Assembly: GCA_934555895.1 (NCBI GenBank)
Contig: CAKTFH010000002.1
Location: 97,613-161,612 of the forward strand
Reading direction: 5' to 3'
Origin: an uncultured Muribaculaceae bacterium
GTDB taxonomy: Bacteria; Bacteroidota; Bacteroidia; Bacteroidales; Muribaculaceae
DNA: 64,000 bases
Shown: positions 56,637 through 64,000 of the stretch, in pieces
Numbering within the stretch: the first letter of the stretch is position 1
Layout of the letters: each line of letters starts with the position of its first letter
Position numbers and translations under genes: made by a program
Notes under the pieces: model-generated
What the model was told of the DNA's origin: nothing
What the model saw: the letters and a program-made list of their open reading frames with translations, nothing else
Databases searched by the model: none

Positions 56637-57800
56637 TCACTCGTCGGGGAGAGTTACGCTTACCCATTCGGGAGCCGGCGAGCAAACGAGGTTATATCCG
56701 TTGGCGTAGTCGGTGATGAGGTCGCCTGCGCCGTTGTCAAACTTCCAGTATGCTGCCAGACCGGGGCTGTCGGGCTCCACGATATAAGCGTGGTAAGGAG
56801 CACGCATCTCGTCGGTGGTGAGGATGCGGTTCCAGATGCGCACCTCGCTCATCATTCCGTCGAACCAACGGTTGCCGTCGTAGCTGTAACCGATGTAGAA
56901 ACCGCGTGGGCCGTCAGTAATATCGCCCGAAGCGGTGTTCCACTCCACGGTGCCGCGATAGTTCGACACCTGTGTTGAGCCGCGCTGGATGCCGTTGAGG
57001 AAGAATTTCACCTCGCCAGTGGCACTGTCGAAGGTAAGAGCCACGGCGCTCCAGGTGTTGGTGGGGATGGTCCATGCGGGGTCGGTGACATTGCCCGACG
57101 GAGCGGCGAACTGCAGCTGGTTGGGTTCAACGCCTGCGTCGCCGAAACGGAGCAACACCTTACCCTCGACGCCCATGAAGGTTGAGATCATATGGTCGAA
57201 CGACTTGGGATTGAGCAGCGCCTCAACCGTCATCTGAGTCATACCGCCGAGTTCGGTAGCCTGCTCGCCGATGTTGTATTTGGCGTTGGTCTTGTTCATG
57301 TCGGCGACAACCGAAATCAGCGAGGCCTCACGCACTACGAAGTAGTATGTACTGTTGCCTTGAATCTCTACCGGTGCAGAAACCACCGAGACGGGGAGCA
57401 CATAGATTTTGCCGTTGAATTCTAGATTCTGCAAGTTCACGAACTTCACCAGTATCTGACCGGTGGTGTTTGCGCCTGCTACAATAGTCCCGAACGGATC
57501 GGGAATGGTGTAATAGTCGGCCGGGAGCATCTCGGCATTCTGACTGTACAGCGCGTTGTATAGCTCCACCTTCGAGGGGTCGGCTCCGAACTGCACCATG
57601 ACATCGGTGTCGGACTTGCGGGCGATGGAAGCGCTCACATAACCCGTGAGCTCGCTGTCGGTGGTACGCACGGCCACCTGGCTAACTGTGTTGGTTGCGG
57701 GAGCAAACACAGCGTTGTCGAAGTTCTCGGGGTCATCCTGGCAGGAGACCATGGCAACACCGGCGAGAAGCGCGACGGGAAGATATTTTTTGAATCTCAT
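56637..57800 (-). CDS. DUF1735/LamG-like surface lipoprotein (PUL 2)
   Basis: The product is 387 residues. The lipobox is at GVAMVSC (C20). Residues 35-150 resemble DUF1735, with the conserved style of VQFGADPSKVELYNALYSQN. Residues 175-370 form a concanavalin A-like LamG sandwich, with ALTFDSATGEVKFFLNGIQR and YIGYSYDGNRWFDGMMSEVR, a typical LamG strand set. It probably binds glycans on the cell surface. The gene order matches the BT_3986 position of the Bacteroides N-glycan locus, which is an inference from memory of that operon. Confidence 0.82.
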   Translation of the reverse strand: MRFKKYLPVALLAGVAMVSCQDDPENFDNAVFAPATNTVSQVAVRTTDSELTGYVSASIARKSDTDVMVQFGADPSKVELYNALYSQNAEMLPADYYTIPDPFGTIVAGANTTGQILVKFVNLQNLEFNGKIYVLPVSVVSAPVEIQGNSTYYFVVREASLISVVADMNKTNAKYNIGEQATELGGMTQMTVEALLNPKSFDHMISTFMGVEGKVLLRFGDAGVEPNQLQFAAPSGNVTDPAWTIPTNTWSAVALTFDSATGEVKFFLNGIQRGSTQVSNYRGTVEWNTASGDITDGPRGFYIGYSYDGNRWFDGMMSEVRIWNRILTTDEMRAPYHAYIVEPDSPGLAAYWKFDNGAGDLITDYANGYNLVCSPAPEWVSVTLPDE

Positions 57801-57850
57801 TGGATAATCTTTTTAGTGTTAACTTAAAAGTGCACTGTCACAGCGGCACA

Positions 57851-58861
57851 TCATTTGGCCGAGGGGTTAAGTGTCTGGATGGCTGCGCGGCATGCGGGAT
57901 ACTGAAAAGCTGTGTTATAGTACCCATCGTAAAGATTGGTCATGCCTATGGCTCTGACTCCGTCGGCGGAGCGGGCCCAGCGGGCTGTGCCCACCGATGC
58001 GTAACCATTGTTCCAGTAGCCTACCGATGCCTGTGTGGCATCAAGCACCGGAAGAGCACACATCACACCGAACTTGCCGGCGGGCACACCGCTGACAGAA
58101 CTGCGGCCCACGATAGTGCTGAGTTCATTGGCATTGGTTGCCTTGGCACTCTCTGAGAGGAATATCATGCCTGCACCGTCGAGCATCGACTTTTCGGTGA
58201 GATTGGCGGGTATGCCCATGTAGTCGTAAGCTACCGAGTGGCTTTTGAGATAATTTACAGCAGTGCCGAGGAAGGCTGTCTCCTCAGCCTTATAGGCTGT
58301 GAGTTCCGCGGGGGTCATCGACAAAGGCGAGCGACCGTCAAATGCCAGAATCACACGATTGAATCCGTATGTGGGGGCATAGGCGAGAGCCGAGTTGAGG
58401 CTGTCGGCCATAAATGCGCTCCAGACGGGGAAATCCTTGCCATCAGCGTCGGCAATCTCTTTCTGCGAGCTCCATGCAGTCTGCATGGCTGCATAGTCGA
58501 TGGTATAGGCCATCTCCATGCCGGTGTTCGAGCGTTTGGTCACCATCTCGTTGAGCACATCGGCATTGACAGTGGCCGGTTCGTGAAGCACCAGCACATC
58601 GATGCTGTCGGGCACTGCGAGGATGTGGTCGGCCTGCGAAACGAACGAGGCTGAATTGGCAAACCAGGCATACGCCTTCTTATGGCCGTTGCCGCGATAA
58701 GCGCGGAGATTGGCGAGATAATTTGCATAAGTGTCGGGGTCGGCTTCGCCTATGCCCTGATAGGTGGTATCCACGGGCTCGGGATCGGTCCAGTCGCTGC
58801 ATGAGCTGAGGGCTGCCACCGCGGCTATTGCCATGACTCCGGTCTTGAATATATTTTTCAT
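57851..58861 (-). CDS. Catalytically altered GH18-like surface lipoprotein (PUL 2)
   Basis: The product is 336 residues with lipobox AALSSC (C21). The region from about 60 to 330 resembles a GH18-type barrel. Its core strand YGFNRVILAFDG (residues 165-176) lines up with YGLDGVFLDDEY of the operon's ENGase, with N168, I171, A173 and D175 in place of D306, F309, D311 and E313. The catalytic Asp and Glu are therefore missing. I infer a binding role, as a surface glycan-binding protein, rather than hydrolysis. It follows susD after 62 bases. Confidence 0.75.
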   Translation of the reverse strand: MKNIFKTGVMAIAAVAALSSCSDWTDPEPVDTTYQGIGEADPDTYANYLANLRAYRGNGHKKAYAWFANSASFVSQADHILAVPDSIDVLVLHEPATVNADVLNEMVTKRSNTGMEMAYTIDYAAMQTAWSSQKEIADADGKDFPVWSAFMADSLNSALAYAPTYGFNRVILAFDGRSPLSMTPAELTAYKAEETAFLGTAVNYLKSHSVAYDYMGIPANLTEKSMLDGAGMIFLSESAKATNANELSTIVGRSSVSGVPAGKFGVMCALPVLDATQASVGYWNNGYASVGTARWARSADGVRAIGMTNLYDGYYNTAFQYPACRAAIQTLNPSAK

Positions 58862-58923
58862 GCGAATTGAAATCTGTTAAAAATTATGACTTTATAAAAT
58901 CAAAGCTGTGCAGCGGGCATGTG

Positions 58924-60495
58924 TCAGCGGGCCCACCATACCTTTGTAGCCTGGTTGTCGGGACCCTGAAGAAGGTCACGCACAGCCTGCGATACGTAGT
59001 AGGAGTTGTTGGTATATTCCTCCTGCGGATAAGGCATACGCTGAGGACCGATAGCCGGGTTGACTATGCCGCCCGAACCATTGAATGCAACCGGAATAAG
59101 CTTGGGATAGCCTGTGCGGCGATATTCGGCCCAAGCCTCGTTGCCGTTGAGCCAGCCTGCGATCCACTTCTGGGTGATGATGCGCTCAAGCTTCACATCA
59201 TTGGAGGCCGAGTTGTCCCACTTGACAGTGATGCTGCTGAGAGCTCCGGTGTATGGATTTTTGCCGGTGGGGTCTACATAAGCCTGCGGACGCGAAGTAG
59301 CATCGGCAATGTAAGCTGCGGCGCCGTCCACACCCCACTGCTCGAAGCTGAGCTCGATGCCGCGGTTATAGAACTGCTCTGCGGTGCCACCCATGTTGAA
59401 GTTGTGGATAGCGGCGCCCTCGGCACGGAGGAATGCCACTTCGGCGGCAGTCATCCAGATGTAGGGGTCGTTGGGTTTTACATTTATACCCGAGAAATTG
59501 AAGCCCCATGAGCTATGGTAGGTTTCCCAGCCACGACGAAGACCCACATATTCTATGCCTTCGAACTGCGACGGAAGGAAATAAGCCTCACGACGCGGGT
59601 CGTTGTAGCCATTCATGTAGCAGATGATATCGGCGGCGGCATGCGAGTCGCCGCCGGTGAGAGAATTGTCGTTGTTGTAGTTTACTGCTGTATAGAGACC
59701 GTTGACAATGGTGTTGAAATATTTCCAGGTGGCATTGTCGGCGTTGCTCTCTATCACACCACCCTGCACAGCCGCTTCAGCCATCTGTTTTGCCAGAGCG
59801 GGAGCAACATCGCTCACGCGCATGGCCAGACGGAGCTTGAGCGAGTTGGCGAAGCGAATCCACTTCTGGTGGTCACCGGAGTAAATGTAATCGGCAGTGG
59901 GAGTGAGGTAGTTGTTATGTGACTGCAATGTCTCTACTGCCTCGGTAAGCTGATTGAAGAACGCACGATAGATATCCTCCTGGCTGTCGTAGGGCACTGT
60001 GAGCTCGGTAGAGAAAGCGTCAAGCGCACTGAACGGGATAGGACCGTAGCAGTCAGTGACACGGCTTACTGCAGCTATCTTCATTACAGTGGCAATAGCG
60101 TAGATATCAGGCGTTTCATTATCTTCACAAGCCTGGCGCAGACCGGCAAGGTTTGAATAAAGCGTAGGGAGTATCCTGTCTGATTTCATGAACACACGGC
60201 TCCAGTCGTTCTTGGGATTGTAGCGTGCGAACGATTCGGAAAAACCGGCATTGGAGTCAGAGAAATATCCGCCGAGAGTGCCGCCGAGCAGAGCGTCGGT
60301 GAACTGCATTGTGTTGACATCGGCCGACATCACACAGCCGGCGATGGCATTCATCTGCGATGAAAGAGCATAGTTGTCGCCCGTGAGATCGCCCGGCTCA
60401 TAAGGGTTTGAGTTGATGTCCTCATACGCATCGGTACACGAGACCGCGGCCACTGCCATCGAGGCGATGAGAAGCTTATTTATATATTTTTTCAT
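58924..60495 (-). CDS. SusD-like nutrient-binding lipoprotein (PUL 2)
   Basis: The product is 523 residues, lipobox AVSCTDAYEDINSNPY (C20). It belongs to the SusD-like group often labelled RagB/SusD-like with the marker segments SSQMNAIAGCVM, VMKIAAVSRVTDCYGPIPFS and FRAFFNQLTEAVETL-type helices. It starts 12 bases after the susC stop. As the lid of its SusC partner it would bind the released glycan at the surface. Confidence 0.94.
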   Translation of the reverse strand: MKKYINKLLIASMAVAAVSCTDAYEDINSNPYEPGDLTGDNYALSSQMNAIAGCVMSADVNTMQFTDALLGGTLGGYFSDSNAGFSESFARYNPKNDWSRVFMKSDRILPTLYSNLAGLRQACEDNETPDIYAIATVMKIAAVSRVTDCYGPIPFSALDAFSTELTVPYDSQEDIYRAFFNQLTEAVETLQSHNNYLTPTADYIYSGDHQKWIRFANSLKLRLAMRVSDVAPALAKQMAEAAVQGGVIESNADNATWKYFNTIVNGLYTAVNYNNDNSLTGGDSHAAADIICYMNGYNDPRREAYFLPSQFEGIEYVGLRRGWETYHSSWGFNFSGINVKPNDPYIWMTAAEVAFLRAEGAAIHNFNMGGTAEQFYNRGIELSFEQWGVDGAAAYIADATSRPQAYVDPTGKNPYTGALSSITVKWDNSASNDVKLERIITQKWIAGWLNGNEAWAEYRRTGYPKLIPVAFNGSGGIVNPAIGPQRMPYPQEEYTNNSYYVSQAVRDLLQGPDNQATKVWWAR

Positions 60496-60507
60496 TGTAA
60501 TGGCAGT

Positions 60508-63500
60508 TTAGAAGGTGAAGTTTACGTTAAAGCCAAGGTTACGCATCGAAGGCATCATGAAGTAGTCGATACCCTGATAGTAATTGTCGGTAGAAGCCAC
60601 CGATTCGGGGTCGAACGGAGCCTTGTTGTAAATCATCAGCAGGTTTCGGCCCACGAACGACACTTTGATATCGCATACATCGGCCAGCCAGCGGCGCGGG
60701 ATAGTGTAGCTCACTGTCACTTCGCCGAGGCGCACATTGGTGGCATCGTAGATATAATACTGAGGCACTGCTGTGCCGGCTGCCACTACACTGTACCACA
60801 TCTGCGGGTCGACCATGTCGCCGTTGTTGATGGAGATGAAGCCTGCGTCGCGGGCAGCAGCCGACTGCTCCGACACACCGTAGTAGTCGAGCACGGCCTG
60901 GGTGCGCGAGAATACGCGGCCGCCGAGACGGGCATTGATCATGAAGCTTGCGCCGATGTTTCGCCACTGGAAGGAGTTGTTCCATGCCAGGTTGCCGGCG
61001 GGAAGCACGCTGCCGAGCTTGATGTATTTTTCCTTGTCGGTGATGTTGGTGGTGGCAACTGCACGGGTCTCATCCACATAGATGGCACCGTTGTTGTCAC
61101 GCACGAGGTCGATTGTAGAATAGATGTCGCCCATTGTGCCACCCTTTTTCAGCAGGAAGCGGGTTGAGCCAAGGCCACCCATATCGAGCACATCCATCGA
61201 GAAACGCTCTCCGGTGACGGGATTGATGGCATTGTCGGCCAGCTCGGTGATTTTGTTGCGGTTGAACGAGTAGGTCAGACCCGAGTTCCATGTAAACTCA
61301 CCCCAGGTGTGCGAGTAGTTGAGGGAGAACTCCATACCCCAGTTGCGCACGGCACCGGTCTGGATGTAGATTTTCGAGTACATGTTGGTTGGCAGCTCGG
61401 GGTTGAAGGTCTGATTCTTGGTGGTAGCGTGATAGAATGTGGCATCAAAGGTGATGTCGTTGATGAGGCGGAAGTTCATACCCACCTCCCACGAGTTGGT
61501 ACGCTCAGGCTTGAGGTCATACATAGGATACTGTGTAAGTACCTGCCAGGTTTTGTTTTCAGCATCCCATTCATAGCGCGGATTGGCGATATAGCGGTTG
61601 AATGCCGAGCCCACCGATGCATAGCTGGCGCGAATCTTCCAGAGCTGCATGATGTTGGAGGGAATCTGAGGGAGGAGCTGGTTCATCAGCACCGATACGC
61701 CCACCGAGGGATAGAAGAACGAGGAGTTATGCGAATTGGGGCCTGCAAGCTGCGAAGGCCAGTCGTTACGCCCGGTAAGCGTAAGGTAATAGGTGTTTTT
61801 GAAGCCTAAGTCGGCCGAAGCATAGAGGCTCTGTGTCTGCTCGTGCCATCCGCTCTGCATCACGTTCACCTGCGACGAGGCAAGGTTCTGCACTGCGAAG
61901 AAGTTGGGCAGCCCCACGGGCACACCTTCATATCGGCCTTTGCCGTCGGAGATGCCGCCGCTGGTGGAGTTCATATCATAGCGCATGTCGGAGATACTGC
62001 CGCCGAAGTTGGCCTGCAGACTCCAGTCTTCACCAAAATTCTTGTTGAAACTTACGAGGAAGTCGGCAAAAATCTGTTTGTCGGTAGCTTTTTCAAGACC
62101 GTAGTAACCACGCGATGACTCGTTGGTGATAAGAGTATTTGTGGTGGCATAGCGCTTGTCGGTGAACTTGTTGTAGGAGTTGTCCATGCGCACGCGGCCT
62201 GTGATGGTAAGGTAGGGAAGCACCTTGTAGCTCAGGCTTGCACCAAGCATGAAGCGGTCTTTAGAGTTCTCCTTGAGGTTGCGGTAATTGATCCAATAGG
62301 GGTTCTGTACGGTCATGCCGTAGTCACCCACCGGCCAGTACTGCGCATTGAGCGCACGGTCTTCGTCGTAGTGCTCGAAGGTGCGGATGTTGCTCCAGTT
62401 GTTGCCGCGGGGGAAAAGCAGGGCGCCCAGCATCGGGTTACCGTACTCGCCCTGGTTCACCATGTTTCGGTCAGTCTGATGGATGTAGCTGGCATTGAGG
62501 TCCAGGGTCATCTTGTCGTTGAGGAAGTTGGTGGTGTTGCGGATGCTGAAGTTGTAGCGGTCGTAACGGTTGTTGGGTACGACACCCTTGGAGTTAACGG
62601 CTGCTGCCGACGCATAAGTCTGGTTCTTGTCGTTACCTGTGCTGAATGTCAGAGCCTGGGTCGACAGGAAACCGGTGCGGAAATAATCGCTATACGGGTC
62701 ATAGTCGTATCTGTTTATGCTCTTGAGCGGAGCGCCCCACGACATATTACTGAGGGGGTCGTAAGCACCGTTTGAACCAGTGCCGTAGCGGTTCTGAAGT
62801 TTCTGCTGCACAAGCACGCGATCCCACGACAGAGCGCTGTTGAAAGTGATACGTGTCTTGCCGGCCTGTCCCTTCTTGGTGGTGATGACGATGGCGCCGT
62901 TGGCAGCGTCGGAACCATAAAGGGCGGCTGCGGCTGCACCGGTAAGCACGCTCATCGACTCGATGTCCTCAGGGTTGATGTCGGCGATAGGTTCTGTTGC
63001 GCCACGCGAATCAAAGCCGGTGCCACCGCCTGAGTTGGCGCCGCGCATAGGCATACCGTCGACCACATACAAGGCATTGGAGCTCTGCATAATCGATTTG
63101 GTACCGCGCATCACAACTTTAGATATACCGCCCACACCCGAAGATGAGGCGTTGATGTTCACGCCCGCCACTTTGCCGGCGAGGCCGTTGATGAAGTTGG
63201 CGTCCTTGTTGTCGGAAAGTACATCCCCCTTAAGCTGCTGCACATTGTACGACAGCGATTTCTGCTCGCGCTTGATGCCGAGGGCGGTCACCACCACCTC
63301 GTCGAGCAGCTGCGCGTCTTCACTCATTGTTACATTGTAGTTGGCACCGGGAGCAACTTTCACCTCAAGCGGAGCATAACCGATGTAAGTGAATACCAGG
63401 GTGTCGCCCGGACGGACTTTCAGAGAATAGTTACCGTCGAGGTCGGTAGCCGTGGCTGTGGAAGTGCCTTTCACCTGCACCGTGGCGCCGATGAGAGGCT

Positions 63501-63741
63501 CGCCTTCAGGGTCGGTCACTACACCGGTTATGGTTTCAGCGTTGGTGGAATCGCCGGCCGAACCGGTAGTCTGTGCGCTCACCAGCTTCATGTCCAGAGC
63601 ATCGCCAAGAGGAGTTGTCTCTGTAGATGTACCGACTGCAAACGCCGATACCGATACCAGACAGGAAGCTAAAAGCAGCGACTTAAGACGAGGAGTCACT
63701 GAGAACCCACTCGTTGCTGCATTACTCATTGAATTAGGCAT
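60508..63741 (-). CDS. SusC/RagA-family TonB-dependent transporter (PUL 2)
   Basis: The product is 1077 residues. The start at 63741 gives a basic, partly hydrophobic N-terminus (RLKSLLLASCLVSVSAFAVG); ATG 63729 is an alternative. A CarboxypepD_reg-like domain (ITGVVTDPEGEPLIGATVQV) precedes the TonB-box-like LDEVVVTALGIKREQKSLSY, the plug with SNALYVVDGMPMRGANS and LTGAAAAALYGSDAANG, and the barrel ending MRNLGFNVNFTF. The stretch between signal and domain, about 35 residues with many Ser and Thr, is longer than usual. It is the first gene of the five-gene operon. Confidence 0.95.
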   Translation of the reverse strand: MPNSMSNAATSGFSVTPRLKSLLLASCLVSVSAFAVGTSTETTPLGDALDMKLVSAQTTGSAGDSTNAETITGVVTDPEGEPLIGATVQVKGTSTATATDLDGNYSLKVRPGDTLVFTYIGYAPLEVKVAPGANYNVTMSEDAQLLDEVVVTALGIKREQKSLSYNVQQLKGDVLSDNKDANFINGLAGKVAGVNINASSSGVGGISKVVMRGTKSIMQSSNALYVVDGMPMRGANSGGGTGFDSRGATEPIADINPEDIESMSVLTGAAAAALYGSDAANGAIVITTKKGQAGKTRITFNSALSWDRVLVQQKLQNRYGTGSNGAYDPLSNMSWGAPLKSINRYDYDPYSDYFRTGFLSTQALTFSTGNDKNQTYASAAAVNSKGVVPNNRYDRYNFSIRNTTNFLNDKMTLDLNASYIHQTDRNMVNQGEYGNPMLGALLFPRGNNWSNIRTFEHYDEDRALNAQYWPVGDYGMTVQNPYWINYRNLKENSKDRFMLGASLSYKVLPYLTITGRVRMDNSYNKFTDKRYATTNTLITNESSRGYYGLEKATDKQIFADFLVSFNKNFGEDWSLQANFGGSISDMRYDMNSTSGGISDGKGRYEGVPVGLPNFFAVQNLASSQVNVMQSGWHEQTQSLYASADLGFKNTYYLTLTGRNDWPSQLAGPNSHNSSFFYPSVGVSVLMNQLLPQIPSNIMQLWKIRASYASVGSAFNRYIANPRYEWDAENKTWQVLTQYPMYDLKPERTNSWEVGMNFRLINDITFDATFYHATTKNQTFNPELPTNMYSKIYIQTGAVRNWGMEFSLNYSHTWGEFTWNSGLTYSFNRNKITELADNAINPVTGERFSMDVLDMGGLGSTRFLLKKGGTMGDIYSTIDLVRDNNGAIYVDETRAVATTNITDKEKYIKLGSVLPAGNLAWNNSFQWRNIGASFMINARLGGRVFSRTQAVLDYYGVSEQSAAARDAGFISINNGDMVDPQMWYSVVAAGTAVPQYYIYDATNVRLGEVTVSYTIPRRWLADVCDIKVSFVGRNLLMIYNKAPFDPESVASTDNYYQGIDYFMMPSMRNLGFNVNFTF

Positions 63742-64000
63742 TTAGCTTAGGTATTAGTGAAATTATATATAGATATTTGTAAATTGCTGTGTCTGTTGAA
63801 TGGGGAATACAAGACGCCTTTGGCGACATGCCCCGTAGCCGGCCACACGCTCTCCGGCATAATGTCATGGTACTTTTGCTTTTTTCAGGTTAGAGAGAGA
63901 ATCATTCTTAATTACAAGGGGGTGTTAATCTATAAAATCCCATAAAACGACGTAATATCTAAGCACCGAGGCGATTTGTTTCGTCTCGGTGCTTGATTAT
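63742..64000. other. AT-rich region at the window end
   Basis: Upstream of susC of PUL 2. A 62-codon plus-strand frame (63757-63945) has no recognised domain and may be chance or part of a repeated leader. I could not find a TAnnTTTG box for susC here. Confidence 0.4.
63961..63994. terminator. Hairpin at the window end
   Basis: AAGCACCGAGGCGA pairs with TCGTCTCGGTGCTT across a short loop, 13 of 14 pairs. Its downstream sequence leaves the window, so the direction is uncertain; it probably terminates a gene to the right or a transcript into PUL 2's upstream region. Confidence 0.5.

Noticed and set aside
1..64000. CRISPR arrays, tRNA or rRNA genes, insertion sequences
   Set aside because: No regularly spaced repeats, cloverleaf-type sequences, rRNA segments or transposase genes were seen on either strand.

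Overview
The window looks like chromosomal DNA of a gut-type Bacteroidales bacterium. The evidence is two SusC/SusD polysaccharide-utilisation loci, the type IX secretion protein SprA, secreted proteins with type-IX-like C-terminal tails, B12-dependent methylmalonyl-CoA mutase as used in the succinate-propionate route, and promoters with the Bacteroidetes -7 motif TAnnTTTG. The fairly GC-rich coding style and gene families would fit Muribaculaceae, but that family-level placement is inference. No rRNA, tRNA, CRISPR array or insertion sequence was seen.

Layout. 1-10041: end of ruvA, the giant sprA, and dnaG. 10042-11763: AT-rich accessory patch with coding debris and an aspartyl-protease-like gene. 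11976-14883: divergent nagB and a NagB-like/LmbE fusion gene sharing one promoter region. 15080-19110: mutA-mutB operon behind a leader that can fold. 19232-21929: overlapping MBOAT acyltransferase and SGNH-like membrane partner. 21938-28465: AT-richer AraC/RND efflux island with three reading-frame lesions. 28492-37792: minus-strand housekeeping genes (rarA, fmt, an RluA-type pseudouridine synthase, a phosphosugar mutase, a DUF3332-like lipoprotein, an MltF-like lytic transglycosylase, purM, cdsA). 37975-44646: PUL 1 (susC, susD, unknown lipoprotein). 44647-45343: long AT-rich intergenic region. 45344-49748: secreted subtilisin, DUF4421-like protein, a small membrane protein and rubrerythrin. 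50059-54983: three-gene operon of exported proteins. 55122-63741: PUL 2 (susC, susD, GH18-like lipoprotein, DUF1735/LamG-like lipoprotein, GH18 ENGase-like enzyme), resembling the Bacteroides N-glycan loci of the BT_3983-BT_3987 type. 63742-64000: AT-rich end with a hairpin.

How the parts connect. SprA is the outer-membrane channel of the type IX system, and the subtilisin, the 155-residue protein and the 1016-residue protein carry C-terminal tails of the kind that system recognises. PUL 2 appears built to capture host N-glycans: one GH18 protein keeps the catalytic DxE pair and a paralogue in the same operon has lost it, so it probably binds rather than cuts. NagB would feed released amino sugars into glycolysis, and MutAB supports propionate formation. 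The most unusual observations are the decayed efflux island, the conversion of catalytic residues in the NagB-like half of the fusion protein, the back-to-back -7 boxes between nagB and that gene, and the catalytically altered GH18 paralogue.
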